In this document: one piece after another, positions 1 through 5,395 of the stretch
Numbering within the stretch: position 1 is the stretch's first letter
How the letters are laid out: each line of letters opens with the position of its first letter
Assembly (NCBI GenBank): GCA_020434605.1
Contig: JAGRAL010000143.1
Coordinates: 1 to 6,129, forward strand
Reading direction: 5' to 3'
Length of the DNA stretch: 6,129 nucleotides
Source: Bdellovibrionales bacterium
GTDB lineage: Bacteria; Bdellovibrionota; Bdellovibrionia; Bdellovibrionales; UBA840
Position numbers and translations under genes: made by a program
Notes under the pieces: model-generated
Told to the model about the DNA's origin: nothing
The model's input: only the letters and a program-made list of their open reading frames with translations
Database searches by the model: none

Positions 1-1
1 A

Positions 2-790
2 AAAATTAATATTAAGTACGCTGAGAATGATGAGGGTATTGTTACCGTACACGCTGGTAGTACAGCTGTTTTAGTTTCTGGATATGAAGCAATGAAATTA
101 AGTGTGCAAGATGCTCATGGTACAAATGGAGAAAGACCGGGTAGAGCTGAAATTTATTTTCATCCGTCTGATGATTTAGCTCCGGTTAAAATTACCAATC
201 AAATCAATAATGGTAAAATTGGTGGCGCCATTGAAATACGTGATAAAGTTATCGAAGGTTTATTAGATAAAAATGATGAGTTAGCATTTACAATTGCGAA
301 CGAAGTAAATAAAGTTCACATTGAAGGTGTCGATCGTTATTCAAAGCCAGGAGTATTGTTTTTTGATATACTAACCAATCAAAAAGACGCTTCTGCGCAA
401 ATTAGATTAAATGATTCTGTTGAGAAAGACGTGGGTAAAATTGTTGCTGGTTACCAAATGGGTGGACCGGGTGATAACAGAGTGGCACATAAAATTGCCG
501 GCATTCAGTTTCAGGGCGTGTTAAATAATGGTTCAGCAAATATTGATGATTTTTATAATTCTTTAGTTGGTGAGGTTGCGGTTTTAACAAAACAAACCAA
601 TATGAGAAAAGATCACCACGAAAATATTGTAAAACAATTAGGTAATATTCGAGAAAGTATCAGTGGTGTAAGTTTAGATGAAGAGACAACTAAAATGATC
701 GAAATGCAAAAAGCCTTCGATGCATCCGCTAGAGTTATACGTACGGCGGACGAGTTGTTTGATACAGTATTAAATATTAAGAGGTATTAA
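2..790 (+). CDS. flgK: Flagellar hook-associated protein 1 FlgK, C-terminal part (5' end outside window)
   Basis: FlgK (HAP1) is the first of two junction proteins that join the flagellar hook to the filament outside the cell. The reading frame is open from base 2, so about 262 C-terminal codons of a longer gene are present and the true start lies upstream. An internal ATG at 92 should not be taken as the start, because the frame before it encodes FlgK-like sequence (VTVHAGSTAVLVSGYEA). Recognisable family motifs follow: GGAIEIRD, then a helix containing NEVNKVHIEGVD, and the conserved terminal segment with SLDEETTKMIEMQKAF, ASARVIRTADELFDTVLN, which forms the coiled-coil D0/D1 core typical of axial flagellar proteins. 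The stop overlaps the flgL start by one base (TAATG), so the two are probably translationally coupled in one operon. Identification is firm from motifs and context. Confidence 0.95.
   Translation, partial: KINIKYAENDEGIVTVHAGSTAVLVSGYEAMKLSVQDAHGTNGERPGRAEIYFHPSDDLAPVKITNQINNGKIGGAIEIRDKVIEGLLDKNDELAFTIANEVNKVHIEGVDRYSKPGVLFFDILTNQKDASAQIRLNDSVEKDVGKIVAGYQMGGPGDNRVAHKIAGIQFQGVLNNGSANIDDFYNSLVGEVAVLTKQTNMRKDHHENIVKQLGNIRESISGVSLDEETTKMIEMQKAFDASARVIRTADELFDTVLNIKRY
779..784 (+). promoter_or_regulatory. Ribosome binding site of flgL inside the flgK 3' end
   Basis: AAGAGG lies five bases before the flgL ATG and within the last codons of flgK. Together with the TAATG stop/start overlap it fixes the flgL start and suggests coupled translation. 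Confidence 0.7.
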
Positions 791-1839
791 TGCGGGTTGC
801 GGATAAAATGAATTTTGACCAGGCTGTGCGCACGATGAATGACAATCGTGGGTCTATTGCTACATTACAGCAGCAAGCAGCGAGTGGTAAAAAGTTATTA
901 AAACCTTCTGATGATCCGATATCTGCGGCAAGGGTTCTTAGTGCTCGTACTAATATGACCAATTCTGAGCAATATATTAAAAATAACCAAGCCGCTCAAA
1001 ACTTTTTACTGTTTACAGATCAAGCTATGGATGAGCTAACCAATATATTCATTCGTGCAAAAGAATTGGCAATTTCTCAGGCTAACGACCCGTCCTCTTC
1101 TCCACAATCAAAACAAATGGTTGCTAAAGAGGTGAGTCAGTTACTAGATCAGGCCATTTCTATTGGAAACAGAAGGCTTGATGATCGATTTATTTTTGGT
1201 GGCTTTAGAACGATGAAGCAACCATTTGATAGTGACGGAAACTACGACGGCGATAATGGTGATATTCAAATGGAAGTGACAAAAGGTCATTACATGGCCA
1301 TGAATATGCCGGGTAGCCGCGTGTTTTTAGGGCGCGACTATCAAGTTGAGCCTTATAAGGGGGAGAAGGCATTAGATGCTTCGCCTGCGGAAACATTTGA
1401 ACAAAAAGTAAACCCAGAAAATGGACCAGTTCTTAGAGGGCCTTCGTCGATCAATAATGAGGGTGAAGTAGACATAGAGCGACAAAAATATAAATTTGCG
1501 CAAGGGGCAAATATTTTACAGGTTCTAAATAACCTTAAAATCTCTTTAGAAAGTGGTGACGAAACAGGCGTTCAGCAAGCAATTGAAGAGCTGGACATCG
1601 CCAGAGAACAAGTTGTTACCATCCGCGCCCAGGTCGGATCTAGACTATCTGCAATAGATACGAACCTACAGTCTTTAGAGAAGCTAAAATTAGATAATCA
1701 TGTAATGGTTTCACAATATGAAGATGCGGACGCCTTTAAAGTTTTCAGTGACCTGACTCAAGCCGAGGGCAATCTACAAGCCTCTCTACAAACGTCGGGC
1801 AAATTGATTCAACCAAGTCTTCTTGACTTTCTTCGATAA
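790..1839 (+). CDS. flgL: Flagellar hook-associated protein 3 FlgL
   Basis: FlgL (HAP3) is the second hook-filament junction protein, placed between FlgK and the flagellin filament. The protein has 349 residues, within the usual family range. The N-terminus MRVADKM is the classic FlgL start. It is followed by a flagellin-type N-terminal helical region (about residues 1-140) with the motif SGKKLLKPSDDPISA, in which flagellin-family members share the SG-(K/R)-x-(I/L)-xx-(P/A)-SDDP pattern. DDRFIFGGF leads into the variable central domain, and residues from about 265 to the C-terminus form the second helical arm, ending SLLDFLR. The start at 790 is chosen because an AAGAGG ribosome site lies at 779-784 and the ATG overlaps the flgK stop. 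An ATG at 808 would remove the conserved start. No defect is visible. Confidence 0.95.
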   Translation: MRVADKMNFDQAVRTMNDNRGSIATLQQQAASGKKLLKPSDDPISAARVLSARTNMTNSEQYIKNNQAAQNFLLFTDQAMDELTNIFIRAKELAISQANDPSSSPQSKQMVAKEVSQLLDQAISIGNRRLDDRFIFGGFRTMKQPFDSDGNYDGDNGDIQMEVTKGHYMAMNMPGSRVFLGRDYQVEPYKGEKALDASPAETFEQKVNPENGPVLRGPSSINNEGEVDIERQKYKFAQGANILQVLNNLKISLESGDETGVQQAIEELDIAREQVVTIRAQVGSRLSAIDTNLQSLEKLKLDNHVMVSQYEDADAFKVFSDLTQAEGNLQASLQTSGKLIQPSLLDFLR

Positions 1840-1867
1840 AAAAAATAATTAAAGCCCTTCAGAGTTT

Positions 1868-1896
1868 CTACCGTAATAACAAACGTCATTGGGTAG
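1868..1896 (+). other. Possible hairpin in the flgL-csrA intergenic region
   Basis: CTACC (1868-1872) can pair with GGTAG (1892-1896). After a small internal loop, AATAAC (1875-1880) pairs with GTCATT (1885-1890) with one mismatch, closing an AAAC loop. No T-run follows directly, so it is not a convincing intrinsic terminator. It may be an mRNA 3' end or processing structure, or part of the csrA leader. This is pairing by eye only. Confidence 0.3.
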
Positions 1897-1907
1897 TCAT
1901 TTCTTTG

Positions 1908-1927
1908 ACCAGGATGTTGAAGGATTC
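1908..1927 (+). promoter_or_regulatory. Putative CsrA binding region (two GGA motifs) over the csrA ribosome binding site
   Basis: Two GGA triplets, at 1912-1914 and 1922-1924, lie ten bases apart just before the csrA ATG. The first sits in ACCAGGATGT, close to the known CsrA binding consensus RUACARGGAUGU (9 of 12 positions agree over the aligned stretch). The second is inside the ribosome site GAAGGA (1919-1924) and can lie in the loop of a tiny GAA-GGA-TTC hairpin. CsrA dimers are known to bridge paired GGA sites and block ribosome access, so this looks like an autoregulatory site. Binding is inferred, not shown. Confidence 0.5.
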
Positions 1928-1930
1928 TTT

Positions 1931-2158
1931 ATGTTGGTACTTACAAGAAAAATCGGCGAAAGCATAGCAATCGACGATCATATCAAAATCACCGTTGTTC
2001 AAATCAAAGGAAAGCAGGTACGTGTAGGTATAGACGCGCCTAAGGATACTAAGATTCATCGCTTAGAGGTCTATGAAGCTATCCAGACTCAAAATAAAGA
2101 GGCTTCTACAACGGATTCTCAGCGCGCACGTAAGGTAGCAAAGCTGCTTAAACCTTAA
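1931..2158 (+). CDS. csrA: Carbon storage / translational regulator CsrA
   Basis: CsrA is a small dimeric RNA-binding protein that acts in the cytoplasm. It binds GGA motifs in mRNA leaders and usually blocks translation. In FliW-containing bacteria its main known target is flagellin mRNA. The 75-residue product starts MLVLTRKIGESIAI, which is the family signature. It keeps L4 and R6 on the first strand and R44 in the IHRLEVY segment, the residues that contact RNA in studied CsrA proteins. N55 is also present at the position whose change makes Bacillus subtilis CsrA insensitive to FliW. The tail after residue 55 is longer than in E. coli CsrA and basic (RARKVAKLLK), nearer the length of the B. 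subtilis protein. The ATG at 1931 is chosen over an in-frame TTG at 1889 because GAAGGA lies six bases before it and the conserved start follows. It lies between flgL and fliW. Confidence 0.96.
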   Translation: MLVLTRKIGESIAIDDHIKITVVQIKGKQVRVGIDAPKDTKIHRLEVYEAIQTQNKEASTTDSQRARKVAKLLKP

Positions 2159-2180
2159 GCTTGCATATCATAAAAAATAA

Positions 2181-2274
2181 CTAGACTTAAGACTCGCTGC
2201 TTCTATAATATTTACAGAAATTGACCGGAATTATGTCCTATGGTGTCGTAAGATAAGGTAGGTCTTAATCCTAG
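2181..2274 (+). repeat. Imperfect inverted repeat spanning the csrA-fliW intergenic region
   Basis: CTAGACTTAAGAC (2181-2193) and GTCTTAATCCTAG (2262-2274) are inverted copies with 11 of 13 positions matching, including a perfect seven-base core (TTAAGAC / GTCTTAA). The right arm ends at the edge of the fliW ribosome site. The left arm overlaps the proposed -35 element. Pairing would be possible only in a transcript reading through from csrA. The arms are 68 bases apart, so function is uncertain. Confidence 0.35.
2182..2209 (+). promoter_or_regulatory. Putative sigma-70-type promoter of fliW
   Basis: A perfect -10 hexamer TATAAT lies at 2204-2209. TAGACT at 2182-2187 matches four of six positions of the -35 consensus with a 16-base spacer. 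Transcription would begin near 2216 and give a leader of about 69 bases before fliW. This would let fliW be expressed apart from the upstream flagellar operon. The call rests on sequence match only. Confidence 0.5.
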
Positions 2275-2287
2275 GGGGAAAAGGATG
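2273..2287 (+). promoter_or_regulatory. fliW ribosome binding site with GGA motifs overlapping the start codon
   Basis: AGGGGG (2273-2278) is a strong ribosome site six bases before the ATG at 2285. Two GGA triplets occur here: one at 2277-2279 at the edge of the ribosome site, and one at 2283-2285 that shares its A with the start codon. The second reads AAGGATG, which matches the core of the CsrA consensus. A third GGA lies upstream at 2227-2229. CsrA control of fliW is therefore possible, but this purine-rich context would also arise in any good ribosome site. Confidence 0.4.
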
Positions 2288-2803
2288 CAGGTGCAAACCA
2301 CAAGATTTGGAATTATTGAGATTAGCGAAAGCGATATCATTGAATTCGCTGAAGGCCTTTTGGGCTTTGCTGATGTTAAAAAGTTCGCATTACTTGATGA
2401 CCCAGATGATGATATCTTCGCTTGGCTTCAGTCTTGCGAGCATCCAAACATTGCGTTTCCGGTACTTGAGCCTGAGTTGTTCATGCCAGAGTATAAAGTT
2501 TCATTATCAAAACGCGATTTAGAAGCTCTTGAAATGAAAGAGATGAAGGGCTACTGCGTTTACACGATCATCACTATTCCTGAAGATCCTACACAAATGA
2601 CTGCAAACTTAAAGGCGCCGATTGTAATTCATATTGCTGCTAGAAAAGCACGTCAGTGTGTTTTGCAAGATAACGATTTGCCGATTCGTCAAAATATTTT
2701 TAGTCAATTGCAACAGCGCTTGGTACAAGGACCAATCACTGAAAACCGCCCAGCTAAAAATATTAACTTGGCAGTTCGTATTATTCCGCAAGTTACTACG
2801 TAA
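2285..2803 (+). CDS. fliW: Flagellar assembly factor FliW, antagonist of CsrA
   Basis: FliW is a cytoplasmic protein that binds either flagellin or CsrA. When flagellin is exported, FliW is freed and inhibits CsrA, relieving repression of flagellin translation. The 172-residue product carries the family pattern in order: an N-terminal strand with RFGIIEI, I-x-F-xx-GLLGF at residues 19-28, FAWLQSCEHPNIAFPVLEP at 45-63, a Y70-containing strand, and the ANLKAPIVIH segment at 107-116, where N108, L109, A111 and P112 are characteristic. About 33 residues follow the usual core (after F139), making it somewhat longer than the roughly 150 residues common in the family. This tail is not recognised. 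It lies 126 bases after csrA and probably has its own promoter. In Bacillus subtilis fliW precedes csrA, so the order here is reversed. Confidence 0.95.
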   Translation: MQVQTTRFGIIEISESDIIEFAEGLLGFADVKKFALLDDPDDDIFAWLQSCEHPNIAFPVLEPELFMPEYKVSLSKRDLEALEMKEMKGYCVYTIITIPEDPTQMTANLKAPIVIHIAARKARQCVLQDNDLPIRQNIFSQLQQRLVQGPITENRPAKNINLAVRIIPQVTT

Positions 2804-2815
2804 ACTTGTTTTAGA

Positions 2816-2829
2816 TTGATACATATCAA
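2816..2829. promoter_or_regulatory. Palindromic operator-like site matching the FNR/CRP-family box
   Basis: TTGATACATATCAA is a perfect inverted repeat (six-base arms, two-base centre) and fits TTGAT-N4-ATCAA, the consensus box of FNR in enterobacteria. It lies 12 bases after the fliW stop and its centre is about 47 bases before the transcription start predicted from TATAAT at 2858-2863. That is close to, but not at, the -41.5 position typical of class II activation. Which regulator, if any, binds here cannot be told from this window. Confidence 0.4.
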
Positions 2830-2857
2830 AAAGAAAGGTCCAGTTTCTTAGGACCGC

Positions 2858-2863
2858 TATAAT
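2858..2863 (+). promoter_or_regulatory. Putative -10 element of the secreted-protein operon
   Basis: A perfect TATAAT stands 31 bases before the chosen ATG at 2895. No good -35 hexamer is seen at spacers of 15 to 19 bases, which would fit a promoter that depends on an activator such as one binding the palindrome at 2816-2829. The predicted transcription start is near 2870. Confidence 0.4.
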
Positions 2864-2894
2864 CATTTTATCTGTGATTCCGAAAATATATACG

Positions 2895-5000
2895 ATGTTA
2901 AGAAAATTTTTGCTTTCTTTTATTTTCGTTAGTGCGGCGTTTTTTCTATCAGAAGAGGCGAGCGCACAGTCGTGTTGGTTTTATTGCCCATCACAACAAT
3001 CGATTATTGGTTACCAACCATATCCGTACTATACTCCTAGATTAACTTACGATCTACATTACGGTTATGCACCGATATATGCAGGTATGGGTTATGGTGG
3101 TGGTTACGGTGGCGGACCATATGGCAGTAGTCCTTACGGTCGTGGTTATGGTCCTTATTTTGGTACCGGTTATGGAAATAACGGTGGCTACAATCCTAAT
3201 TGGTACAATCAAAACTTTCCGTTTTCTTATCCTAGAGGTTTAGTCAATTTAAGTCCACGTTCTGGTGGTAGCAGTAGTTATGATAGAGGTTATACATCCG
3301 TATCAACACCATCAAGACGAGAGCCACCAAAGCCAGAACCTTCGGTAATACCTCCGCCTCCAAAAGAGCCAGAAAGACCAGTAGAGGATTGTTTGCCAGC
3401 TCCAGGTCCGCTGAAACCGCCAGAGCCAGATGTTGTAATACTAGAACCTGTTCCTACTCTTACTCCGCCAAGAGATAGATCTGGAGACTGTCTTCCAGGT
3501 CAAGAACAAAACTGTACACCAGCCGTGACGGCAGGTATTGGGCCAGATGCAGAAACAGCGAGACCGGTTGACTTAGGAACTGGCTGTCCGGCAGGTCATG
3601 TACCGAACCCAGCTAAATCTGGCGGTTGCACACCTTGTAACGGTGAGGGCAATGTTATTGTTGGTGATAGATGTGAGTGCGGGGCTGAGTATAGTGTAGA
3701 AGATCAAAATGATGGTTCTGCAAAATGTGTAAAATGCGGAGCTAATGAAATATATACTAAAAAAGGTTGTGAATGTACTACGGGTTTAACAAGAAATAGC
3801 GCAGGAGTTTGTACCGCTTCTCAAGAGGGTGGAATAACACCATGTGCTCCAGGAGATTCTTGTTATGTGGCGCCAGAAGAAAGACTTTGTCAGAATAAAA
3901 AAATGAAAGACTTAGCTTTTAACTGCGAATGTAAGCCTGGAACAGATTTATATGGTGCCGGTGAAGAACCAAGTTTCTTACAGATTATTAAAAATGTCGG
4001 TGATAATGATGAAATTGCAAAGTGTGTTTACTATTCTATGAAAGGTAAATATTCAAAAGATATGAAGGGCGCAAACCCTTACAATAAGTCGAATTATGCG
4101 TATTGCAATGGTGAAAAACAAACGATCACACAAGAGCCACCATGTTTTACTCCAGAGTATCATGCGATTACGACTCAATCTTATTTATTCGCATCAAAAT
4201 GTTTTGGTCTGCAAGAAAAAGAATTGTTAGCAATGCTAAGTCAGGAATCTAACTTTCAGGTAAACATTATTGGCGGTGACAAGTTAAGTATTGGTGCAGG
4301 TCAGCTAACATTCAGCGGCGCACTTGGTGATATTTCTTACGGAAGAACATCCCAGTACTCAGATTTAATTAATACTCAAGTTAAAGATGAAAAGTGTAAA
4401 GCAGAGATTACTAAATACGTTAATGAACTAAGTGCTAAGAAAGGTTCGATTAAGGACCAGGCAAGAGAAGCAAAAAAAGCAAATGGCAAACCAAACTATT
4501 GCGAAGTGGTGGACCCGGTAGAAAACCCATATAAATCTATGCTTCTTGCAGCTCTTTATTACTCAAAAGAAAAAGACAGAGCTAATGCTATATACTCACA
4601 AACTTGTGCAAATGGCAGTAAAGTAAGTGATCTATTTAAAAACAGAGAAGAGTTTGAAAAGCACTTATCATCTTTTACTATCACACGCTACAATTCGGGT
4701 GATGAGATTAGAACAATGTTGTGTAGTTTGGCAGAGATTGCAAAATCAGGCTCACCAAATGCAGGAAGATATAAAGGCGCTTCACTAACTAAAACAAACG
4801 ATGACTTTGCAGTGGATGGTAATCCGCCGGGTAGATTTTGGCAGTTAGCTAAACATTATTATACAGTTTACTTACCAAACAAAAAGAAAAATCCAGTTAG
4901 AGGGTTTACAGATAGTCACTATAAAGTTTTACATGATCGAGCACGTGCTCTTAGTAATAAAATTGATCCTACAGGAAATGTAAAATGTTATCAGGAATAG
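2895..5000 (+). CDS. Secreted multidomain protein with Cys-rich repeats and a C-terminal lytic-transglycosylase-like domain
   Basis: This is a 701-residue exported protein; I do not recognise it as a named gene. Residues 1-24 form a Sec signal peptide (MLRK, hydrophobic core, ASA cleavage site). Then come a Gly/Tyr-rich low-complexity region (about 57-105), a Pro-rich region (about 140-205), and a Cys-rich region (about 231-346) with CxxC...CEC repeats. The C-terminal region (about 435-701) resembles the SLT lysozyme-like fold: SQESNF with candidate catalytic E451, SIGAGQLT with Q470, and RYNSGDE with Y599, N600 and G602, in the order seen in lytic transglycosylases. These cleave peptidoglycan strands in the cell wall. 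Activity is inferred. About 148 residues separate E451 and Y599, longer than in the compact domain. The protein has 29 cysteines, suggesting an oxidising extracytoplasmic location. The ATG at 2895 gives the clean signal peptide; an in-frame GTG at 2874 is possible, and neither has a clear ribosome site. Confidence 0.75.
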   Translation: MLRKFLLSFIFVSAAFFLSEEASAQSCWFYCPSQQSIIGYQPYPYYTPRLTYDLHYGYAPIYAGMGYGGGYGGGPYGSSPYGRGYGPYFGTGYGNNGGYNPNWYNQNFPFSYPRGLVNLSPRSGGSSSYDRGYTSVSTPSRREPPKPEPSVIPPPPKEPERPVEDCLPAPGPLKPPEPDVVILEPVPTLTPPRDRSGDCLPGQEQNCTPAVTAGIGPDAETARPVDLGTGCPAGHVPNPAKSGGCTPCNGEGNVIVGDRCECGAEYSVEDQNDGSAKCVKCGANEIYTKKGCECTTGLTRNSAGVCTASQEGGITPCAPGDSCYVAPEERLCQNKKMKDLAFNCECKPGTDLYGAGEEPSFLQIIKNVGDNDEIAKCVYYSMKGKYSKDMKGANPYNKSNYAYCNGEKQTITQEPPCFTPEYHAITTQSYLFASKCFGLQEKELLAMLSQESNFQVNIIGGDKLSIGAGQLTFSGALGDISYGRTSQYSDLINTQVKDEKCKAEITKYVNELSAKKGSIKDQAREAKKANGKPNYCEVVDPVENPYKSMLLAALYYSKEKDRANAIYSQTCANGSKVSDLFKNREEFEKHLSSFTITRYNSGDEIRTMLCSLAEIAKSGSPNAGRYKGASLTKTNDDFAVDGNPPGRFWQLAKHYYTVYLPNKKKNPVRGFTDSHYKVLHDRARALSNKIDPTGNVKCYQE
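3627..3932 (+). other. Region encoding CxxC / CEC cysteine repeats
   Basis: Within the large secreted protein, a module of the form C-x2-C-x(10-11)-C-E-C recurs. The first copy begins at 3627 (CTPC, 11 residues, CEC) and the second at 3726 (CVKC, 10 residues, CEC), closing with a Cys at 3810-3812. A degenerate third copy runs from 3888 to 3932 (C, 11 residues, CEC) without the leading CxxC. The spacing resembles small disulfide-stabilised extracellular modules of the EGF or ephrin-receptor-like kind. Assignment to a named domain is not certain. Confidence 0.55.
4973..4978 (+). promoter_or_regulatory. Ribosome binding site of the small secreted protein, inside the upstream gene
   Basis: AGGAAA lies six bases before the ATG at 4985 and within the coding end of the large secreted protein. 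It supports the start at 4985 and translation coupled to the upstream gene. Confidence 0.6.
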
Positions 5001-5350
5001 TATTACTTTTATCTCTTATGACAGCAAATGCAGATGTAGCTAGTAACTTAGTTCATACATCTACAATCAAAATTTCTAGAGAAAAAGCATTTGCTAAAAA
5101 ATGGCAAGAGTTTGAGTCTCTAAAGTCAGGCTTATTAAGGGTAAAATCTGATGAAATGGATACAGTCCTATATAAGAATGGAATGCTTGAAATGATGACT
5201 GCATTGGATAAAGATTCTATTGCTAACAAAAAATGTCTTTTAGTTAAAAATAAAATTGATAGTGATTATAAAGTGACTTCAAGATCAGGTGTTGAAAACA
5301 CACCACATTACAAAGATACGATGAAGCTTCTTAAATCTTTGTGTAAATAA
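4985..5350 (+). CDS. Small secreted protein of unknown function, overlapping the transglycosylase-like gene
   Basis: The product has 121 residues and is not recognised. It begins with a hydrophobic stretch ending in an alanine cleavage motif (LLLSLMTANA, then DVAS), consistent with a short signal peptide cut after residue 16. The segment before the hydrophobic core has no Lys or Arg, which is unusual for a Sec signal. The mature part, about 105 residues, is rich in Lys and predicted largely helical by eye. It has only two cysteines, C84 and C120, which could form one disulfide. The start overlaps the end of the preceding gene by 16 bases and has its own ribosome site, so the two proteins are probably made together and exported to the same compartment. 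A role as partner, chaperone or inhibitor of the larger protein is possible but is inference from gene arrangement only. Confidence 0.7.
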   Translation: MLSGIVLLLSLMTANADVASNLVHTSTIKISREKAFAKKWQEFESLKSGLLRVKSDEMDTVLYKNGMLEMMTALDKDSIANKKCLLVKNKIDSDYKVTSRSGVENTPHYKDTMKLLKSLCK

Positions 5351-5353
5351 AAA

Positions 5354-5372
5354 GCGAACCCTTAAGGTTCGC
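5354..5372. terminator. Bidirectional intrinsic terminator between convergent genes
   Basis: GCGAACC (5354-5360) and GGTTCGC (5366-5372) form a perfect seven-base stem around a CTTAA loop. Read on the minus strand, the stem is followed at once by TTTTTATTT, a good terminator for the minus-strand gene ending at 5396. Read on the plus strand, it is followed by a pyrimidine-rich stretch and a T5 run only at 5386-5390, so termination of the plus-strand unit is likely but weaker. The hairpin begins three bases after the stop of the small secreted protein. Confidence 0.8.
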
Positions 5373-5395
5373 CTCTCTTACTATCTTTTTATAAA

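Noticed and set aside
402..590. Short minus-strand and alternate-frame reading frames inside flgK, flgL and fliW
   Set aside because: They lie wholly or mostly in other frames of well-identified flagellar genes and show no motifs or ribosome sites of their own.
1823..1849. Possible csrA promoter TTGACT-N15-AATAAT at the flgL 3' end
   Set aside because: The spacer is short and the region is A/T-rich, so the match may be chance; csrA can be transcribed with flgL.
1889..1930. N-terminal extension of CsrA from a TTG codon
   Set aside because: The extension is not CsrA-like, and the ATG at 1931 has a good ribosome site and begins the conserved MLVLTRK sequence.
2221..2254. Second fliW promoter using TTGACC and TAAGAT
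   Set aside because: The spacer would be 22 bases, outside the normal range.
2837..2855. GGTCC / GGACC hairpin as a fliW terminator
   Set aside because: The stem is only five bases with a nine-base loop, and no T-run follows; the next bases form the TATAAT element instead.
2874..2894. GTG start adding seven residues to the large secreted protein
   Set aside because: The ATG at 2895 gives a more typical signal peptide. The GTG has no ribosome site. It is kept as an alternative because the ATG also lacks one.
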